NCBI RefSeq assembly: GCF_020783655.1
Contig: NZ_JAJGQH010000021.1
Span: 1 to 64,000, forward strand
Source of the DNA: Xanthomonas melonis
Lineage (GTDB): Bacteria > Pseudomonadota > Gammaproteobacteria > Xanthomonadales > Xanthomonadaceae
Length of the DNA: 64,000 nt
Reading direction: 5' to 3'
Shown here: one piece after another, positions 50,238 to 58,248 of the stretch
Layout of the letters: every line of letters begins with the position of its first letter
How positions within the stretch are numbered: the first letter of the stretch is position 1
Notes under the pieces: generated by a model
What the model was told of the DNA's origin: nothing
The model's input: the letters and a program-made list of their open reading frames with translations, nothing else
Databases searched by the model: none
Position numbers and translations under genes: made by a program

Positions 50238-52553
50238 ATGCCCAAGACCCATCTACTCAGTGCCGCCGTGCTCACCGCGCTCCTGTTGTCGCCGGTCGTC
50301 AGGGCCGCCGGTCCATCTGCCGATGTCGCGGCCGATGCCTCCGCTGCCACGGGAACCGTGCAGCAGCTCGATGCGGTGTCGGTGATCGGGCAGGGCGAGA
50401 CGCGGCAGGTGCAGCGCATCACCGCGCAGGACATCCCGGTGTTGCCGCCGGGCACCAGCATCCAGAAGCTGCTCAACCGCATGCCGGGCGTGAACGTGCA
50501 ATCCAACGATGCCTTCGGCGCCAACGAAGAGTCGCAGACGATCAGCCTGCGCGGCTTCAACGGCACGCGCCTGGGCTACACCCTGGACGGCCTGCCGTTA
50601 GGCGACAACGCCTATGGCAACTACAACGGCCTCAACATCAGCCGCGCGCTGATTGCAGAGAACTTCGGTGGTGTGGAGCTGGCCTCGGGTATCGGTGCGC
50701 TCGGTACCGCGTCCACCAGCAACCTGGGCGGCACCATCCAGTACTACTCGGCCGATCCGTCCAGCGTGTTCGGCGCGCAGGTGGCGCAGACCGTGGGTTC
50801 GGATGCCAACCGCCGCACCTTCCTGCGCGTAGACACCGGCGATTACAACGGGTTCTCGGCATATCTGTCCGGCATCAATGCAGAGGCCGACATGTGGGCG
50901 CGCCCGGAATCGCCGACCAACACGCGCCAGTTCAACGCCAAGGGTGTGTACCAGTTCGACGGCGGCAAGCTGACCGCCTTCGCCGATACCTCGCGCACCT
51001 CGCAGGCGGACTATGCGTACCTGTCCAAGAGCGGCATGGCGCGCGGCCTGGGATGGGACTGGAATCTCTACGCGCCCGACTGGAACCGCGCCCTGGCGGC
51101 GGCGTACTGCGCACCGGCCACGCGCAACCCGTCTCGCTGCAGCTTCAGCGGCGGTGTGGACAATATCGACGATGCGTACTACCAGAGCCGCGCCCTGCGC
51201 GACGATGATCTGTTCTACGTGGCCGGCGACTTCCAGCCCAACGATGCGATCAGCCTGCACACGCAGGTCTATCACCACGAGAACAAGGGCCAGGGCCATT
51301 GGTGGTCGCCGGGCCAGGCGTCCAATCCGGGTACGCCGCAGGCGTTGCCGATCTCCATCCGCAGTACCAATTACTGGATCAACCGCACCGGCGGCATCGC
51401 CTCGCTGGGCTGGGAGTTGGGCCCGCACCATCTGGAAGCCGGGCTGTGGTACGAGCGCAACCACCACGATGTGGAGCGCAATTTCTACTGGATCGATGGT
51501 CCGGTGAGCGATGACAAGTTCCTTCAGAATCCCAACCGACGTTTGTTCTCGCAGAACTACATCATCACCACGCGCCAGGTCTACGCGCAGGGCAACTTCA
51601 GATTCCTCGACGAGCGCCTGAGCCTGGACCTGGGCATCAAGAGCCCGAGCACCGAGATGACCGCGCGCGCCACGCCGGGGCTTGCGGTGGAAGCGCCGGT
51701 GGCGACAGGCTCGCTCAAGGCCAGCGAGTCGGTGCTGCCGCAGGTCGGGTTGGGCTTCAAGATCGCCGATGGCCAGGAGGTGTTCGCTTCCTACGCCGAG
51801 AACATCGCCGCGTTCCAGGGTGGTGGCGCCGGCGGACCGTTGCTGGTGACCCAGGCCTCGTTCAATGCCAGCGTAGGCGCGCTGGAGCCGGAGAAATCGC
51901 GCACCCTGGAAGCCGGTTACCGCTTCGTGGGTGACCGTTTCGAAGCCTCGCTGGTCGGCTACGACGTCACCTTCGACAACCGCCTGCTGTCGCTCAATCC
52001 CTGTCCCAGCATCCAGCAAGGAACCAGCCCGGCCTGCACCACGCGCTTCTTCAACGTAGGCTCGGTCAGCAGCCGTGGCGGCGAACTGACGGTGATCTGG
52101 AAACCGACCAGCCATCTGCAGTGGTACAACTCGGCGTCGATCAACCGCTCCACCTACGACGACAACTACGTGCAGAACGGCGTGGTGATTCCCACAGCCG
52201 GCAAATACACGGTGGACACGCCCAAGCGCATGTTCGCCAGCGAGCTGGCCTTCAATTACGGGCCGTGGAATCTCAACCTGCGCGGCAAGTACACCGGTGA
52301 GCGCTTCTACACCTATACCAACGATCAGGGCTTCGGAGGCTACACCGCGTTCGATGCCGGCGCCGGCTACGCGTTCGGGCAGGTCGGCGTGTTGCAGGCG
52401 CTCAAGCTTTCGCTCAACGTCACCAATCTGACCGACAAGCGTTACGCCTCCAACCTCACCGCCTTTGCCAACAGCGACCCCAATGGGCGTCAGCTGGCCT
52501 TCCACGCCAGTGCGCCGCGGCAGGTGTTCTTGACGCTGGATGCAAGGTTCTGA
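50238..52553 (+). CDS. TonB-dependent outer-membrane receptor (probable phosphate-regulated)
   Basis: A 771-aa receptor with a signal peptide (MPKTHLLSAAVLTALLLSPVVRAAG), a TonB-box-like LDAVSVIGQGET near residue 45, a plug (IQKLLNRMPGVNVQSNDAFG, ISLRGFNGTRLGYTLDGLPLGD, IGALGTASTSNLGGTIQYYS) and a barrel that ends in LTLDARF with terminal Phe. It resembles siderophore-type receptors in size, but its divergent pairing with an acid phosphatase and nearness to a glycerophosphodiesterase suggest import of a phosphorylated compound. The ATG at 50238 is preferred over 50202 because it gives a normal signal peptide. Confidence 0.9.
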   Translation: MPKTHLLSAAVLTALLLSPVVRAAGPSADVAADASAATGTVQQLDAVSVIGQGETRQVQRITAQDIPVLPPGTSIQKLLNRMPGVNVQSNDAFGANEESQTISLRGFNGTRLGYTLDGLPLGDNAYGNYNGLNISRALIAENFGGVELASGIGALGTASTSNLGGTIQYYSADPSSVFGAQVAQTVGSDANRRTFLRVDTGDYNGFSAYLSGINAEADMWARPESPTNTRQFNAKGVYQFDGGKLTAFADTSRTSQADYAYLSKSGMARGLGWDWNLYAPDWNRALAAAYCAPATRNPSRCSFSGGVDNIDDAYYQSRALRDDDLFYVAGDFQPNDAISLHTQVYHHENKGQGHWWSPGQASNPGTPQALPISIRSTNYWINRTGGIASLGWELGPHHLEAGLWYERNHHDVERNFYWIDGPVSDDKFLQNPNRRLFSQNYIITTRQVYAQGNFRFLDERLSLDLGIKSPSTEMTARATPGLAVEAPVATGSLKASESVLPQVGLGFKIADGQEVFASYAENIAAFQGGGAGGPLLVTQASFNASVGALEPEKSRTLEAGYRFVGDRFEASLVGYDVTFDNRLLSLNPCPSIQQGTSPACTTRFFNVGSVSSRGGELTVIWKPTSHLQWYNSASINRSTYDDNYVQNGVVIPTAGKYTVDTPKRMFASELAFNYGPWNLNLRGKYTGERFYTYTNDQGFGGYTAFDAGAGYAFGQVGVLQALKLSLNVTNLTDKRYASNLTAFANSDPNGRQLAFHASAPRQVFLTLDARF

Positions 52554-52780
52554 GGATGGGATTCGGGATTCGCAAAAGCGGGTGCCGCGGTTGCGCGAAT
52601 CTCGGACCGTCTTTCGACGTAGACGATTTTCACAGCGGGTGATAAGACCTCACACGTGAGTGTCGGGCGGTGCAGATGATGAGCGGTGCGGAGTGTACAG
52701 TCGTCATTCGGCACCGCTCATCGGCAAGGCATGGCTTGCGATCACCCGTTGATCTGGTACCTGCTTTCGTGGAGACATGC

Positions 52781-53881
52781 ATGATGCGATTCGATTGTCT
52801 TTGGCTGGTGGGCGCGATCATGGTTGGCATGAGCGGCCCGGTGGTGGCCGAAGCACCGCTGGCGAAGACGGTGCAGATCTTTGCGCACCGTGGCGCCAGC
52901 GCATTGCGCCCGGAACACACGCTGGCGGCGTACGCCAAGGCCATTGTCGATGGCGCCGATTTCGTCGAGCCGGATCTGGTGTCGACCAAGGACGGCGTGC
53001 TGATCGCGCGCCACGAGAACGAAATCGGCGGCACCACGGATGTGGCGAATCACCCGGAGTTTGCCGCACGCAAGACCCGCAAGCGCATCGATGGCCAATC
53101 GATGGAAGGCTGGTTTACCGAAGACTTCAGCCTGGCCGAGTTGAAGACCCTGCGTGCGCGCGAGCGGCTGCCGCAACTGCGCGGTACGCGCTGGGATGGG
53201 CACTTCCAGATCGTCACCCTCGACGAGATCATCGATTTTGTCGCGGCGCAATCTGCAGCGACCGGACGCAGTATCGGTCTGATTCCGGAGATCAAGCATC
53301 CTAGCTATTTCAGGGCGCTCGGCCTGCCGATGGAAGACAAGGTGCTGGCCACCGTGCATGCGCATACCTATACCCGGACCGCGCCGGTGATCATCCAGTC
53401 GTTCGAGACCAACAACCTGCGCTATCTGCGCAGCAAGATCGGGCGCAGCAGCAACATCGGTCTGCTGCAGTTGCTGGGTGGCGCGCAGACACCCTTGCCT
53501 GATGCAGGTGTGGGCGCCGCGCCGCAGACCTATGGCCAGATGATCACGCCGGAAGGGCTGAAGCAGATTGCCGGCTACGCCGACGCGATCGGGCCGGACA
53601 CGCGCAGCATCATTCCGCTGGATGCGCAGCAGCGCCTGGCTCGACCGACCACTCTGGTGCGCGATGCGCATGCGGCTGGATTGCAGGTGCAGCCGTACAC
53701 CTTTCGACCGGAAAATTACTTCCTGGCCGCCGATAACCGTGATGGCGGTGCGCCAACCGAACGCAACGAGGCCGGCGCGCTGGCGGAGTTGCGACGTTAT
53801 CTGGATACCGGCATCGATGCGTTGTTCGCCGACGACCCCGGCCTGGCGCGGCGCGCATTGAGCGCACCAGCATCGCGTTAG
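52781..53881 (+). CDS. glpQ: Periplasmic glycerophosphodiester phosphodiesterase
   Basis: A 366-aa secreted enzyme: signal peptide (MMRFDCLWLVGAIMVGMSGPVVAEA), then the GDPD TIM-barrel with the catalytic HRGASALRPEHTLAAY (about 34), the metal site EPDLVSTKDGVLIARHE and IPEIKHP. The long insertions fit the GlpQ type rather than the short cytoplasmic UgpQ type. It hydrolyses glycerophosphodiesters to glycerol 3-phosphate and an alcohol. ATG codons at 52781 and 52784 are both possible behind GGAGAC. It follows the receptor on the same strand after 227 bases, completing a phosphate-scavenging group. Confidence 0.92.
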   Translation: MMRFDCLWLVGAIMVGMSGPVVAEAPLAKTVQIFAHRGASALRPEHTLAAYAKAIVDGADFVEPDLVSTKDGVLIARHENEIGGTTDVANHPEFAARKTRKRIDGQSMEGWFTEDFSLAELKTLRARERLPQLRGTRWDGHFQIVTLDEIIDFVAAQSAATGRSIGLIPEIKHPSYFRALGLPMEDKVLATVHAHTYTRTAPVIIQSFETNNLRYLRSKIGRSSNIGLLQLLGGAQTPLPDAGVGAAPQTYGQMITPEGLKQIAGYADAIGPDTRSIIPLDAQQRLARPTTLVRDAHAAGLQVQPYTFRPENYFLAADNRDGGAPTERNEAGALAELRRYLDTGIDALFADDPGLARRALSAPASR

Positions 53882-54076
53882 GCAGCACGTGTAGAAGCGC
53901 ACCCGGGCGCGCTCCTTGTCTCTGGACATGGCCGCCTAACGGCGGTATGTCTTCCAGACTGATCATCGGAGCAGATGCAAAAAGCCCATGTGCTCCTTGA
54001 GCCTCGAGCTTGTATCGTGGATCGGCTCTGCATCTACGCAGGGCAGGGCAACACGATCGATCGACTGAGAAAAAGC

Positions 54077-54862
54077 TCAGGCACCCGGCGGCCGTTCGCG
54101 CGGGGGGAAATGCAGTACCACGCTCTGCGAGCCATCGTCCTGGCGTTGCCACAGCACCGGCACCTGCCGCGGCGGAGGCGGCTCCAGCATGGCGTGGTCG
54201 GGATGGCTCACTTCCCAGCTGGCGTCCTCGTCTTCGTCTTCCCAGCTGTAGCGCGCCCTGGCCTGTTGCGGATCGCGCAGGCGCAGCAGCAGCGCGGCGA
54301 TCAGGCCGGCGACCGCACCGCCCAGATGCGATTGCCAGGACACACCGGCCTCGTGCGGCAGGATCGTGATCAGCATGCCGCCGTAGAACAGGAAGGCGAT
54401 CATGCTGGTGGCGATCGCGGGGCGGTCGCGGCGCAGCAGGCCCAGCACGAACACCAGGAACATCAGCCCGTGGGTGATCCCGCTGGCGCCCAGGTGACGG
54501 CTGCCGGGCTCGCCCAGTAGCCACGCGCCCAACCCCGAGCCCAGCCACAGCAACGGCAGCGCCATGGCGGTGGCACGCGGATACACGCTGCCGGCCAGTG
54601 TGCCCAGGATCAGCAGCGCCGCCGCGTTGGCGCCCAGGTGCGCGAGCGAGCCATGCAGCAGCGGTGCGGTGAGGATGCCGAGCAGGCCGTCGCCCTGCAG
54701 CGGCGCCACCGCCCAGGCGCGCCAGTCGAACATTCCCTGGGCAGTGAACACCGCCACCAGCAGCAGCACGGCCGCCAGGCTGAAGTTGAAGGCACGCAGC
54801 ACCCGCGAGCGGTCCAGGCGGCTCTGGGTGGCGGGATCGGGGGCGAGCGAATGCGTTGTCAT
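54077..54862 (-). CDS. Rhomboid-family intramembrane serine protease
   Basis: A 261-aa membrane protein with six or seven helices. The catalytic serine is in HLGASGITHGLMF (GxSG-like, about residue 130) and the histidine in SWQSHLGGAVAGLIAALL (about 186); the loop residues GSLAHLGANAAALLILG match the rhomboid HxxxN pattern. The C-terminal 60 residues are an acidic, proline-rich cytoplasmic tail. The start at 54862 is chosen at MTTHSLAPDPATQ; upstream in-frame codons run into the promoter. Substrates are unknown. Confidence 0.88.
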   Translation of the reverse strand: MTTHSLAPDPATQSRLDRSRVLRAFNFSLAAVLLLVAVFTAQGMFDWRAWAVAPLQGDGLLGILTAPLLHGSLAHLGANAAALLILGTLAGSVYPRATAMALPLLWLGSGLGAWLLGEPGSRHLGASGITHGLMFLVFVLGLLRRDRPAIATSMIAFLFYGGMLITILPHEAGVSWQSHLGGAVAGLIAALLLRLRDPQQARARYSWEDEDEDASWEVSHPDHAMLEPPPPRQVPVLWQRQDDGSQSVVLHFPPRERPPGA

Positions 54863-55014
54863 GCACTCACGGATGGCGGCGTGCAGGTTTTTTACAAGCC
54901 CAACGAACGTGGGATAAGCAGACCCGGCGACGGGATAATCCAGCCCCGGCGCGGATCTGTGGCGGCTCGGCCTGCGCGTTATCACGGACGATCTGCGGCT
55001 TGGCAGCAGGGCTC
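54863..55014. other. Promoter side of the rhomboid gene
   Basis: Part of a 331-base gap between the rhomboid start and the TerC-family stop. No gene is visible; the rest of the gap is a palindromic repeat unit described separately. Confidence 0.4.
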
Positions 55015-55112
55015 TTGCCCGCCCACCATCGCGGGACACGCTGCAAGTACGTCCTTGTAAGCTCTTACGCAGCATCCATGCCGCGTAAGGTCCCGCGACG
55101 GTGGGCGGGCAA
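55015..55112. repeat. Palindromic repeat unit with 22-bp inverted ends
   Basis: The ends (55015-55036 and 55091-55112) are inverted copies of 22 bases with one mismatch, beginning TTGCCCGCCCACC and ending GGTGGGCGGGCAA. Inside is a second stem CTTACGC/GCGTAAG (55063-55069 and 55083-55089). The unit would fold as a long cruciform or double hairpin. I believe similar units are dispersed in Xanthomonas intergenic DNA, but could not check. Confidence 0.75.
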
Positions 55113-55193
55113 GGACCAGTCGAGATGGTCGGTGTGCATGGTTGCCAGCAGCGGAGGCTGCGCCACGATTTCCGATTCCCCAATCCCGGCTCC

Positions 55194-56150
55194 TCAGTGC
55201 CCGGCCGGCTTTGGCGGGCGCAGCAGGCTCAGTACGATGGTCGCGATCAGGATCGCCACCACCACGCCCAGCGAGACCAGTACCGGGATCTTGTACAGAT
55301 CGATGATCATCATCTTGATGCCGATGAACACCAGGATCACTGCCAGCCCGTAAGGCAGCAGGTGGAAGCGGTCGGCCATGCCGGCCAGCAGGAAGAACAT
55401 CGCGCGCAGGCCCAGCACCGCGAACACGTTCGAGGTCAGCACGATGAACGGGTCGGTGGTGATGGCGAAGATCGCCGGGATGCTGTCCACCGCGAAGATC
55501 ACGTCGATCACCGCGATCAGGATCAACACCACGAACAGCGGCGTGAACCAGCGCTTGCCGTCCTTGATCACGCTGAGCTGGTTGCCGTGGTACTGCGGGC
55601 TCAGACGCAGGTGCCCGCGCATCCAGCGCAGCACGGGATTGGCCTCCAGGTCCGGCTCCTTGCCGGCGGAGAACCACATCTTGATGCCGGTGAGCAGCAG
55701 GAATGCGCCGAACACGTAGAGCAGCCAGTGGAACTTGGCCAGCAGCATCGAGCCGGCGAAGATCATGATCGCGCGCAGCACGATCGCGCCCAGCACACCG
55801 ATGATCAACACGCGTTGGCGCTGTTCCTCGGGCACGCCGAAGTAGGTCATCACCATCAGGAACACGAAGATGTTGTCGACCGCCAGCGATTTCTCCACCA
55901 GGTAGCCGGTGAGGAACTCCAGCCCGATCCGGTCCGCCGCCACATCGCCCATGCTGCCCTGCAGGTACCACCACAGGCCGGCGTTGAAGGCCAGCGCCAG
56001 CAGCACCCAGCCGATGCTCCACCAGGTGGCTTCCTTGAAGGTCACCTTGTGCGCACCGCCATGGCGCATCAGCACCAGATCGACCAGCAGCGCCGCGATC
56101 ACCACGACCGCGAAGCCACCCCATAACCAGACATTGCCAATGGTTTGCAT
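55194..56150 (-). CDS. TerC/Alx-family membrane protein, probable manganese exporter
   Basis: A 318-aa polytopic protein with about nine helices and the two TerC signatures with paired acidic residues: VEKSLAVDNIFVFLMVM (about 86) and AVIDVIFAVDSIPAIFAIT (about 213), plus GVLGAIVLRAIMIFAG. Family members such as E. coli Alx and other TerC proteins are linked to Mn2+ efflux or metal loading of secreted enzymes. A yybP-ykoY riboswitch in its leader supports Mn2+ as the signal. Start at 56150 gives MQTIGNVWLWGGF with the first helix intact. Confidence 0.9.
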   Translation of the reverse strand: MQTIGNVWLWGGFAVVVIAALLVDLVLMRHGGAHKVTFKEATWWSIGWVLLALAFNAGLWWYLQGSMGDVAADRIGLEFLTGYLVEKSLAVDNIFVFLMVMTYFGVPEEQRQRVLIIGVLGAIVLRAIMIFAGSMLLAKFHWLLYVFGAFLLLTGIKMWFSAGKEPDLEANPVLRWMRGHLRLSPQYHGNQLSVIKDGKRWFTPLFVVLILIAVIDVIFAVDSIPAIFAITTDPFIVLTSNVFAVLGLRAMFFLLAGMADRFHLLPYGLAVILVFIGIKMMIIDLYKIPVLVSLGVVVAILIATIVLSLLRPPKPAGH

Positions 56151-56230
56151 GAGAAATCCCGAAAATGAAACGACCTGGACCAGCCGCGTGGGCTGAGGTC
56201 TTGTGACACGGAAATCGTGGATTCCGGGTG

Positions 56231-56356
56231 ACGGACCTTCGCCTGCGCGGCGAAGGTCTCGCTCGCAACCGGGCGGGCCGGTTGCCGTTGCACCGGAGCG
56301 CTGCACATGGCGGGCTCGTAATGACGGCGACAACGCTGGGAGCTACTCCCCTTCTG
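56231..56356 (-). promoter_or_regulatory. yybP-ykoY manganese riboswitch
   Basis: On the minus strand the leader has the hallmark AAGGGGAGUAGCU (56353-56341) and, downstream, GAGACCUUCGCC (56260-56249), the two conserved loops that meet to bind Mn2+. GACCTTCGCC pairs perfectly over 10 bp with GGCGAAGGTC (56233-56258 on the plus strand). The element ends 80 bases before the TerC-family start, a suitable distance for translational or transcriptional control. This family switches on Mn2+ exporters when Mn2+ is high. Confidence 0.88.
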
Positions 56357-56414
56357 GGGTCCGATTCTGCGGGCCGGCGTCAGGCACGTCAATCCAGCCG
56401 GATACAATGCGCGG

Positions 56415-57581
56415 ATGAATATTCCTGCCCCCGTCGTCCGTCTCAAGAATGCGTGGCGCTCCAGCCACCCGTGGATCTTCCAGAAGCTGGTGGAAAAGCC
56501 CGCCGCCAAGCCCAAACCCGGCACCATCGTCGATGTGGTCGGCGTGGACGGGGAGTGGGTCGGCCGCGGCTTCTACAACGGCCATTCGCGCATTGCCGTG
56601 CGCATCCTGGAAACCGACCCCTCGGTGCCGGTGGATGCGGGCTGGTTCTCGCGCAAGATCGCCGCGGCGGTGAGCCTGCGCCGCGACTGGCTCAAGCTCG
56701 ATGGCGTGTCCGACGCCTGGCGCGTGGTGCATAGCGAAGGCGACGGCCTGTCGGGCCTGGTGGTGGACCGCTACGGCGACCTGGTGGTGGTGGAATTCTT
56801 CGCCGCCGGCATGTTCCGCCACCGCGAGTGGATCTACGAGGCGCTGCGCGAACAGTTCCCGGGTTGCCGCTTCCACAGCTTCGCCGACGAACACGTGCAG
56901 AAGCAGGAAAGCTTCGATTTCCACGGCAATACCACCACCGAAGCGGCGGTGATCACCGAGCACGGCGTCAGGTTCCGCGCCGACCCGGCCGGTGCGCACA
57001 AGACCGGCTTCTTCGCCGATCAGCGCGACAATCGCCAGTGGCTGAGCCAGCAGGTGGAAGGCAAGAGCGTGCTGGACCTGTGCTGCAACACCGGCGGCTT
57101 TGCGGTGTATGCGGCCGCGCGTGGTGCGGCCGAGGTGCTGGGCGTGGACATCGATGAAGACGTCATCGCCATCGCCAAGGGCAATGCCAAGCTCAACAAC
57201 GTGCGGCCGAAGTTCGTGCAGGCCGACATCTTCCCGTGGCTGCGCGATGCGGCCAACCGCGGCGAGCAGTACGACGTGGTGATCCTGGATCCGGCCAAGA
57301 TGACGCGCGACCGCGATCAGGTGATCCCAGCGCTGAAGAAGTATCTGGACATGAACAAGCTGGCGCTGGGCGTGGTCAAGCCGGGCGGCCTGTTCGCCAC
57401 CTTCTCGTGCACCGGGCTGGTGGCCGAGCAGGAGTTCCTGGACATGCTGCGGCGCGCCTCGTACTTCTCCGGGCGCACCATCCAGATCCTGAAGGTGGCC
57501 GGCGCCGGCCCGGATCATCCGTTCATGGCGCACGTGCAGGAATCGCGCTATCTGAAGGCGGTGTTCTGCCGCGTGATGTAG
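56415..57581 (+). CDS. rlmI: 23S rRNA m5C methyltransferase, RlmI family
   Basis: A 388-aa class I methyltransferase. The N-terminal PUA-like domain spans about residues 1-75 (VRLKNAWRSSHPWIFQKLVEKP), a central EEHEE-type domain follows (DGLSGLVVDRYGDLVVVEF), and the Rossmann domain has VLDLCCNTGGFAVYAAARGAAEVLGVDID (SAM motif, about 217), FVQADIF, VVILDPAKMTRD (motif IV) and FSCTGLV with the catalytic-type cysteine. RlmI methylates C1962 of 23S rRNA. The gene diverges from the TerC-family riboswitch leader. Confidence 0.87.
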   Translation: MNIPAPVVRLKNAWRSSHPWIFQKLVEKPAAKPKPGTIVDVVGVDGEWVGRGFYNGHSRIAVRILETDPSVPVDAGWFSRKIAAAVSLRRDWLKLDGVSDAWRVVHSEGDGLSGLVVDRYGDLVVVEFFAAGMFRHREWIYEALREQFPGCRFHSFADEHVQKQESFDFHGNTTTEAAVITEHGVRFRADPAGAHKTGFFADQRDNRQWLSQQVEGKSVLDLCCNTGGFAVYAAARGAAEVLGVDIDEDVIAIAKGNAKLNNVRPKFVQADIFPWLRDAANRGEQYDVVILDPAKMTRDRDQVIPALKKYLDMNKLALGVVKPGGLFATFSCTGLVAEQEFLDMLRRASYFSGRTIQILKVAGAGPDHPFMAHVQESRYLKAVFCRVM

Positions 57582-57692
57582 CTGCGCCAGGCAGCAGACG
57601 CGGTCTGCCGTATGCAGGCCGCGATGTCGCCTGGCAGCGTCATCGCCGGCGAATACGGATCAATGCAGACATCCATCAGGAGCCGGCAGCCG

Positions 57693-58016
57693 ATGACCTC
57701 CAGCGACGAAGACGAACGCAAGGCCCTGCGCCGGCTGCTGCGCGAGATCGAACGGCCGCATGCCAGCCTGCTGGCCAGCAACTGGCCGGTGTTCGGCGTG
57801 TGGCTGCTGTTCTCCGGCGCTTTCATGTACCTGTTCCAGACCGGCGACGGCTCGCCGCTGCATCCGCTGCTGCTGGCGCTGGGCTCGACCTGCCTGGGCG
57901 TGTTCGGTGCCTGGGTGGTGTTCCGCGCGGTGTGGGCACGGCAGTGGCCGCATGTGCGCGAACACATCGATGTGGACAGCGTGCGCGCGCGGCTGGCCGA
58001 ACTGGGCGAGCGCTGA
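57693..58016 (+). CDS. Small 2TM-domain membrane protein
   Basis: A 107-aa protein with a charged N-terminus (MTSSDEDERKALRRLLREIERPH), two transmembrane segments (NWPVFGVWLLFSGAFMYLF about 27-45, LHPLLLALGSTCLGVFGAWVVF about 54-75) and a basic C-terminal helix. The two hydrophobic segments with a short loop and a charged C-terminus are typical of small '2TM' proteins of unknown function. The ATG at 57693 is preferred over 57612 for its CAGGAG upstream and because earlier residues look non-coding. Confidence 0.6.
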   Translation: MTSSDEDERKALRRLLREIERPHASLLASNWPVFGVWLLFSGAFMYLFQTGDGSPLHPLLLALGSTCLGVFGAWVVFRAVWARQWPHVREHIDVDSVRARLAELGER

Positions 58017-58248
58017 CGCTGCGCCCCCGATGCGCGGTGCGGCCGGCATACGCCGCGATGATCCAGGCGGTGCCGCGCATGCTGCCGGTCCTGCACCGAC
58101 GCGCCACGCGTCCGTCATCACCGAGGTCAGCGACCGCAGCCTGCGCCAGGTAGCTGGCGCAACCGCTCCGATACCTGCGCCGACGTGGCCATCCCTGGCG
58201 CTCGGGCGCACGTAGGCAGGCAGGCGAAGACCGCCTGCCGTGCCGCCC

